From contig DBHE01000156.1 in the NCBI GenBank assembly GCA_002296055.1, positions 3,721 to 12,658 of the forward strand: DNA of 8,938 bases. The letters run 5' to 3'. Origin of the DNA: Pseudomonadaceae bacterium UBA836. GTDB lineage: Bacteria; Pseudomonadota; Gammaproteobacteria; Pseudomonadales; Pseudomonadaceae. A model generated the notes under the pieces. The model made no database searches. It saw nothing but the letters and a program-made list of their open reading frames with translations, and was not told the DNA's origin. Each line of letters starts with the position of its first letter. Positions within the stretch are counted from its first letter, which is position 1. The translations under genes and the position numbers were made by a program. Below are positions 5,499-8,938 of this stretch, piece by piece.

Positions 5499-6585
5499 TG
5501 TAACGAATTTTCAACCGCTGCTGGCGCGCCGCTACACCCTGGAAGTACGCCAGCAGATGGCCTGGTACTGGCAGGCGCTGGTCATCGCGCTGGCATTGGT
5601 AGTCGGCATGCTTATTTCGGCGGCGATTCTGGTCAGCGCTGGGGTGCCGGCCGGCGAGCTGCTGAATGAATTTGTCATCCTCACCCTGTTCGACAGCCAG
5701 AGTCTGCGGGCGGTGCTGTTCCAGGCCGCGCCGCTGATCATGGTCGGTCTGGCGGGCTGTCTGGCGTTTCGTGCGCGGTTCTGGAACCTCGGGCTGGAAG
5801 GCCAGATGATCTGGGGCGCGATTGGCGCGACCGCCGTTTCACTGTTCGAGATCGGGCCGCCGTCACTGCGCCTGCCGCTGATGATGGTGTGCGCCATGGC
5901 CTGCGGCCTGCTCTGGGCGCTGGCGCCGGTGCTGCTCAAGCTGCACCTGAAGGTCAACGAGATTATCTCCACGCTGATGCTCAACTACATCGCGATCAAC
6001 TTCCTGCTGCATCTGGTCTACGGCAGCTGGAAGGACCCGCGCGATTCCTTCCCGTATTCGCCGCAGTACAAGGTCTTCGAGCGCCTGCCCGAGCTGTTCG
6101 ATGGCGTCAGCCTGGCGGTGGTGCTGGCGCTGGTGGTTGCGCTGTTCGTGCTCTGGTTCACCGGCATCTCGCGCGCTGGCCTGTACCTGCGCTTTGTCGA
6201 CAGTAGTCCGGGTGTGGCGCGTGCGGTCGGCGTGCCGGTCAAGCGGGTGATCCTCGGTACCGTGCTGCTGTCCGGTGCGCTGGCTGGCCTGGCCGGGCTG
6301 ATGATTACTGCCGGGCAGGAAGGGCGGCTGACCCATTCCTTCTACGCCGGTTATGGTTTTTCCGGGATTCTGATCGCCTTCCTGGCGCGTAACCAGCCGA
6401 TAGCCGCCACCATTGTCGCGGTACTGGTGGCGACCCTGTTTGTCGCCGGGCGCAGCCTGCAGGTGTTTTATCAGATTCCGTTCTCGATGGTGCAGTTGAT
6501 CCAGGCGATTCTGGTGATTTGCGTGGCGTCGTCGGAGTTCTTTATCCGTCACCGGATTCGCCGCATTCAGGGAGGGCAGGTCTGA
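5491..6585 (+). CDS. ABC importer permease 1 (branched-chain/nucleoside type)
   Basis: A 364-residue inner-membrane protein of the BPD_transp_2 family used by BMP-type importers. Hydrophobic segments include about 28-48 (ALVIALALVVGMLISAAILV), 78-95, 105-122, 128-148, 155-175, 208-228, 254-275 and 285-350, so roughly nine to ten transmembrane helices. RFWNLGLEGQMIWGAIGA and DSSPGVARAVGVPVKR are typical family motifs, the latter probably in the cytoplasmic coupling region. The ATG overlaps the ATPase gene by eight bases and I see no strong Shine-Dalgarno sequence, so translation is probably coupled. It should form the channel together with the permease encoded next. Confidence 0.92.
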   Translation: MFDVTNFQPLLARRYTLEVRQQMAWYWQALVIALALVVGMLISAAILVSAGVPAGELLNEFVILTLFDSQSLRAVLFQAAPLIMVGLAGCLAFRARFWNLGLEGQMIWGAIGATAVSLFEIGPPSLRLPLMMVCAMACGLLWALAPVLLKLHLKVNEIISTLMLNYIAINFLLHLVYGSWKDPRDSFPYSPQYKVFERLPELFDGVSLAVVLALVVALFVLWFTGISRAGLYLRFVDSSPGVARAVGVPVKRVILGTVLLSGALAGLAGLMITAGQEGRLTHSFYAGYGFSGILIAFLARNQPIAATIVAVLVATLFVAGRSLQVFYQIPFSMVQLIQAILVICVASSEFFIRHRIRRIQGGQV

Positions 6586-7514
6586 TGGACATGATTGCAA
6601 GCTGGATTGGCAACATTCCCGACTTCGCTGTGCCCTTCGCACTGGCGGCCCTCGGGCTGATCGTGATCGAGCGTACCGGGGTGCTGGCGCTGGGGGCTGA
6701 AGGCTTGATGCTGGTGGGCGCGCTGGCGGGTATCGGCGCCTCGCTGATGACCGGCGGCGCGACGGTATGGGCATTGATTCTGGCGATGTGCGCAGCCGGG
6801 GTTGTCTCGCTGCTGTTTGCCTTGATGGTGCTGGTGATGCGCATCAATCAGGTGATCGCGGGCCTGGCGTTGGTGTTCTTCTGTCAGGGCCTGACCGGGC
6901 TGCTCGGCACGCTGCTGGATTGGACCAACAAGCCGGTTGCCGGGTTGAAGGCGGTGTCGCTGTGGCCATTCTCCGAGCTGCCGGTGGTGGGCAAGCTGTT
7001 TGTGCAAAACCCGCTGGTATTCATCACGCCGCTGATTTTCCTCGCGGTGGTGCTGGTGCTCAATCGCAGTGTGCTGGGCTTGCGCATGCGCGCGGTCGGC
7101 GAGAACCCGCAGGCCGCCGATGCCGCCGGTATTCCGGTGCTGGGTTATCGCTGCGCCGCCATCGTCGCCGGCTCCATGCTGATCGGTCTGGCCGGTGCCT
7201 ATATCTCGGTGCTGAGCACCAAGATGTGGATCGCCGATATGGTTGGCGGTCGCGGCTGGATTGCCGTGGCGCTGGTGATTTTTGCCCGCTGGTCGCCGTG
7301 GAAGGCGCTGGCCGGCGCCGTGCTGTTTGGCTGTATCGAGGCGCTGATTCCGCAGATGGCCGCCTCCGGTATTCGCCTGCCGCAGTACTTCGTATTTATG
7401 ACCCCCTACGCCGTCACCCTCGGGGTGATGATCTGGGTTGCCGTGGCTAGCCGCGACAGCAGCAGCCAGCCCGGGGCGTTGGGGGAACCCTTTATTCGTG
7501 AGGAGAGGCGCTAG
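6585..7514 (+). CDS. ABC importer permease 2 (branched-chain/nucleoside type)
   Basis: A 309-residue, highly hydrophobic protein of the same permease family, about eight to nine membrane helices. Family motifs are GLIVIERTGVLALGAEGLMLVGA near the N-terminus and MRAVGENPQAADAAGIPV in the cytoplasmic coupling loop. The charged tail ends GEPFIREERR. The ATG at 6585 shares its first base with the stop of permease 1, with GGAGGG (6571-6576) eight bases upstream. An in-frame ATG at 6591 is a possible alternative. With the preceding permease, ATPase and binding protein it completes the importer. After it, 76 bases without a clear terminator lead to the dehydrogenase gene, which is probably co-transcribed. 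Confidence 0.92.
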   Translation: MDMIASWIGNIPDFAVPFALAALGLIVIERTGVLALGAEGLMLVGALAGIGASLMTGGATVWALILAMCAAGVVSLLFALMVLVMRINQVIAGLALVFFCQGLTGLLGTLLDWTNKPVAGLKAVSLWPFSELPVVGKLFVQNPLVFITPLIFLAVVLVLNRSVLGLRMRAVGENPQAADAAGIPVLGYRCAAIVAGSMLIGLAGAYISVLSTKMWIADMVGGRGWIAVALVIFARWSPWKALAGAVLFGCIEALIPQMAASGIRLPQYFVFMTPYAVTLGVMIWVAVASRDSSSQPGALGEPFIREERR

Positions 7515-7575
7515 CAGTTGTCGACGCGCCGGTGGCCTCGCCGACGCTTTCCACTGCGGCTAGTGATCTCATTAA

Positions 7576-8383
<808 letters not shown>

Positions 8384-8401
8384 TCGATTGAGTCGCTGAA
8401 A

Positions 8402-8424
8402 GGCTGTGCAGCCGGTCGCTTTTT
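8402..8424 (+). terminator. Possible terminator of the rightward operon
   Basis: GGCTG and CAGCC (8402-8406, 8409-8413) form a short hairpin, followed after six bases by TTTTT (8420-8424). The two-base loop and the gap before the T-run make it a weak intrinsic terminator. GGTC/GACC (8414-8417, 8425-8428) can form an alternative stem around the T-run. Confidence 0.3.
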
Positions 8425-8451
8425 GACCACCTTTCGTCTTCTTTGTATATA
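8423..8451 (+). promoter_or_regulatory. Sigma-70-like promoter in the intergenic region
   Basis: TTGACC (8423-8428) and TATATA (8446-8451) are separated by the ideal 17 bases, matching the -35/-10 consensus at five of six and four of six positions. Transcription would start near 8458, directly ahead of two stable hairpins and no convincing gene. Such matches can occur by chance in AT-rich DNA. Confidence 0.5.
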
Positions 8452-8466
8452 AATATTTCCCCTTCC

Positions 8467-8537
8467 GGTGGGTAGAGCGCGTGCATTTCGTGTCTTGCCC
8501 ACCACGCCCACCCTGTCCAATCCCGCATGGGGACAGG
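8467..8537 (+). ncRNA. Candidate small RNA 5' region: two stem-loops behind a promoter
   Basis: Bases 8467-8481 pair with 8489-8503 as a nearly continuous 15-step stem. The outer GGTGGG/CCCACC is perfect, the inner part includes several G-U pairs and one A-C mismatch, and the loop is seven bases. A second stem pairs CCTGTCC (8512-8518) with GGACAGG (8531-8537). GCCGCC (8537-8542) could further pair with GGCGGC (8589-8594). The hairpins begin about ten bases after the predicted start site of the 8423-8451 promoter. No terminator is obvious, and I recognise no known RNA family, so this is a hypothesis from structure and position only. Confidence 0.3.
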
Positions 8538-8791
8538 CCGCCTTTACTGACGCTCAACTATCCGCTGCGTGCTGTCTGGCGTCTGCCTGGCGGCGCTGGC
8601 TTGTCCTTAATTGCCGATACATTTGCTGGTTTTGTCACTTAAGGACTAAATGTCCCATGCTGAGGCCGTATTACAGCCTAGTGGGGCGCCTCTGGTCAGC
8701 TTGCACGGCTCTAGATTGGCTGCTATAGCAGTAATGGCAGGGTGATGTTGCCGAAATAACTAGTAGGAAAGAACGCTACCTGGTGGCCTGC

Positions 8792-8938
8792 TCATCGGTT
8801 ATATATGACCCACTCAGGTTGTTCGGTGTAGTCGAATGCCCCCTGCATAGCCTGATGATTAATGCCTAACAAAAAGAGCTGCAGAAAAGGTTGATGAGCG
8901 GTTTGCATTAACTTTTGGGTATCCGGATTAAGTGGTAG
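8792..8938 (-). CDS. Unrecognised protein, C-terminal end (gene enters from the right edge)
   Basis: From the right edge leftward, 48 codons are open up to a TGA at 8794-8792. The peptide is rich in Gln, Leu and aromatic residues (it includes QLFLLGINHQAM and ends PEWVIYNR) and has a plausible protein-like composition, but I do not recognise it. Codons such as TTA, CTA and ATA, which are rare in the operon to the left, suggest a different origin or weaker expression. It is convergent with ydfG. An open frame of this size could occur by chance, so it is tentative. Confidence 0.4.
   Translation of the reverse strand, partial: LPLNPDTQKLMQTAHQPFLQLFLLGINHQAMQGAFDYTEQPEWVIYNR

Noticed and set aside
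8467..8540. tRNA or other housekeeping RNA suspected from GGTGGGTAGAGC and the nearby stems
   Set aside because: No cloverleaf could be built: there is no T-loop GTTCGA-type motif or matching acceptor stem, and no signature of SRP RNA, RNase P RNA or tmRNA.
8468..8728. An 86-codon frame starting at GTG in the 3' intergenic region
   Set aside because: There is no ribosome binding site, the composition is unusual (many Cys, Trp and Arg), and it overlaps strong RNA hairpins and inverted repeats. No family resemblance was seen.

Overview
The window looks like a chromosomal piece of a Pseudomonas-like gammaproteobacterium. This is inferred from the GC-rich coding style and from promoter signals that fit sigma-54/NtrC and Anr (FNR-type) control; no taxonomic marker is present. 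It lies at the edge of a Rut-type (RutA) pyrimidine catabolism locus.

Layout: the 5' part of rutA (pyrimidine oxygenase) runs leftward off the window from 257. A 235-bp regulatory region separates it from rutR (493-1221, plus strand), the TetR-family uracil/thymine-sensing regulator. A second regulatory region (1222-1465) precedes a compact plus-strand operon. Its genes are an isopenicillin-N-synthase-like Fe(II)/2-oxoglutarate oxygenase (1466-2473), a small VOC-fold protein without the usual metal ligands (2475-2861), and a BMP-family ABC importer: binding protein 2893-3984, double ATPase 3981-5498, permeases 5491-6585 and 6585-7514. A YdfG-type short-chain dehydrogenase (7591-8373) follows. 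The last 565 bases are mostly non-coding and more AT-rich. They hold possible terminators, a good sigma-70-like promoter followed by strong RNA hairpins, and the 3' end of an unrecognised minus-strand gene at the right edge (8792-8938).

Working model: the importer brings in a nucleobase or nucleoside. The 2OG oxygenase modifies it, RutA opens the pyrimidine ring, and YdfG reduces the toxic malonic semialdehyde (or its methyl derivative) released late in the Rut pathway. RutR would sense the pyrimidine.

The most striking feature is regulatory. The two promoter regions flanking rutR carry mirror-image copies of one module: an NtrC-type enhancer (GCAC-N7-GTGC), then a RutR-like operator (GAC-N6-GTC type), then a sigma-54 -24/-12 promoter, with identical centre-to-centre spacing in both copies. 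Each region also has a perfect Anr/FNR box (TTGAT-N4-ATCAA). This predicts that two oxygen-consuming pyrimidine operons are jointly controlled by nitrogen limitation, pyrimidine and oxygen. The new element is the RutR-linked oxygenase/VOC/importer operon, whose substrate cannot be read from the sequence; thymine or a pyrimidine nucleoside is the leading guess.
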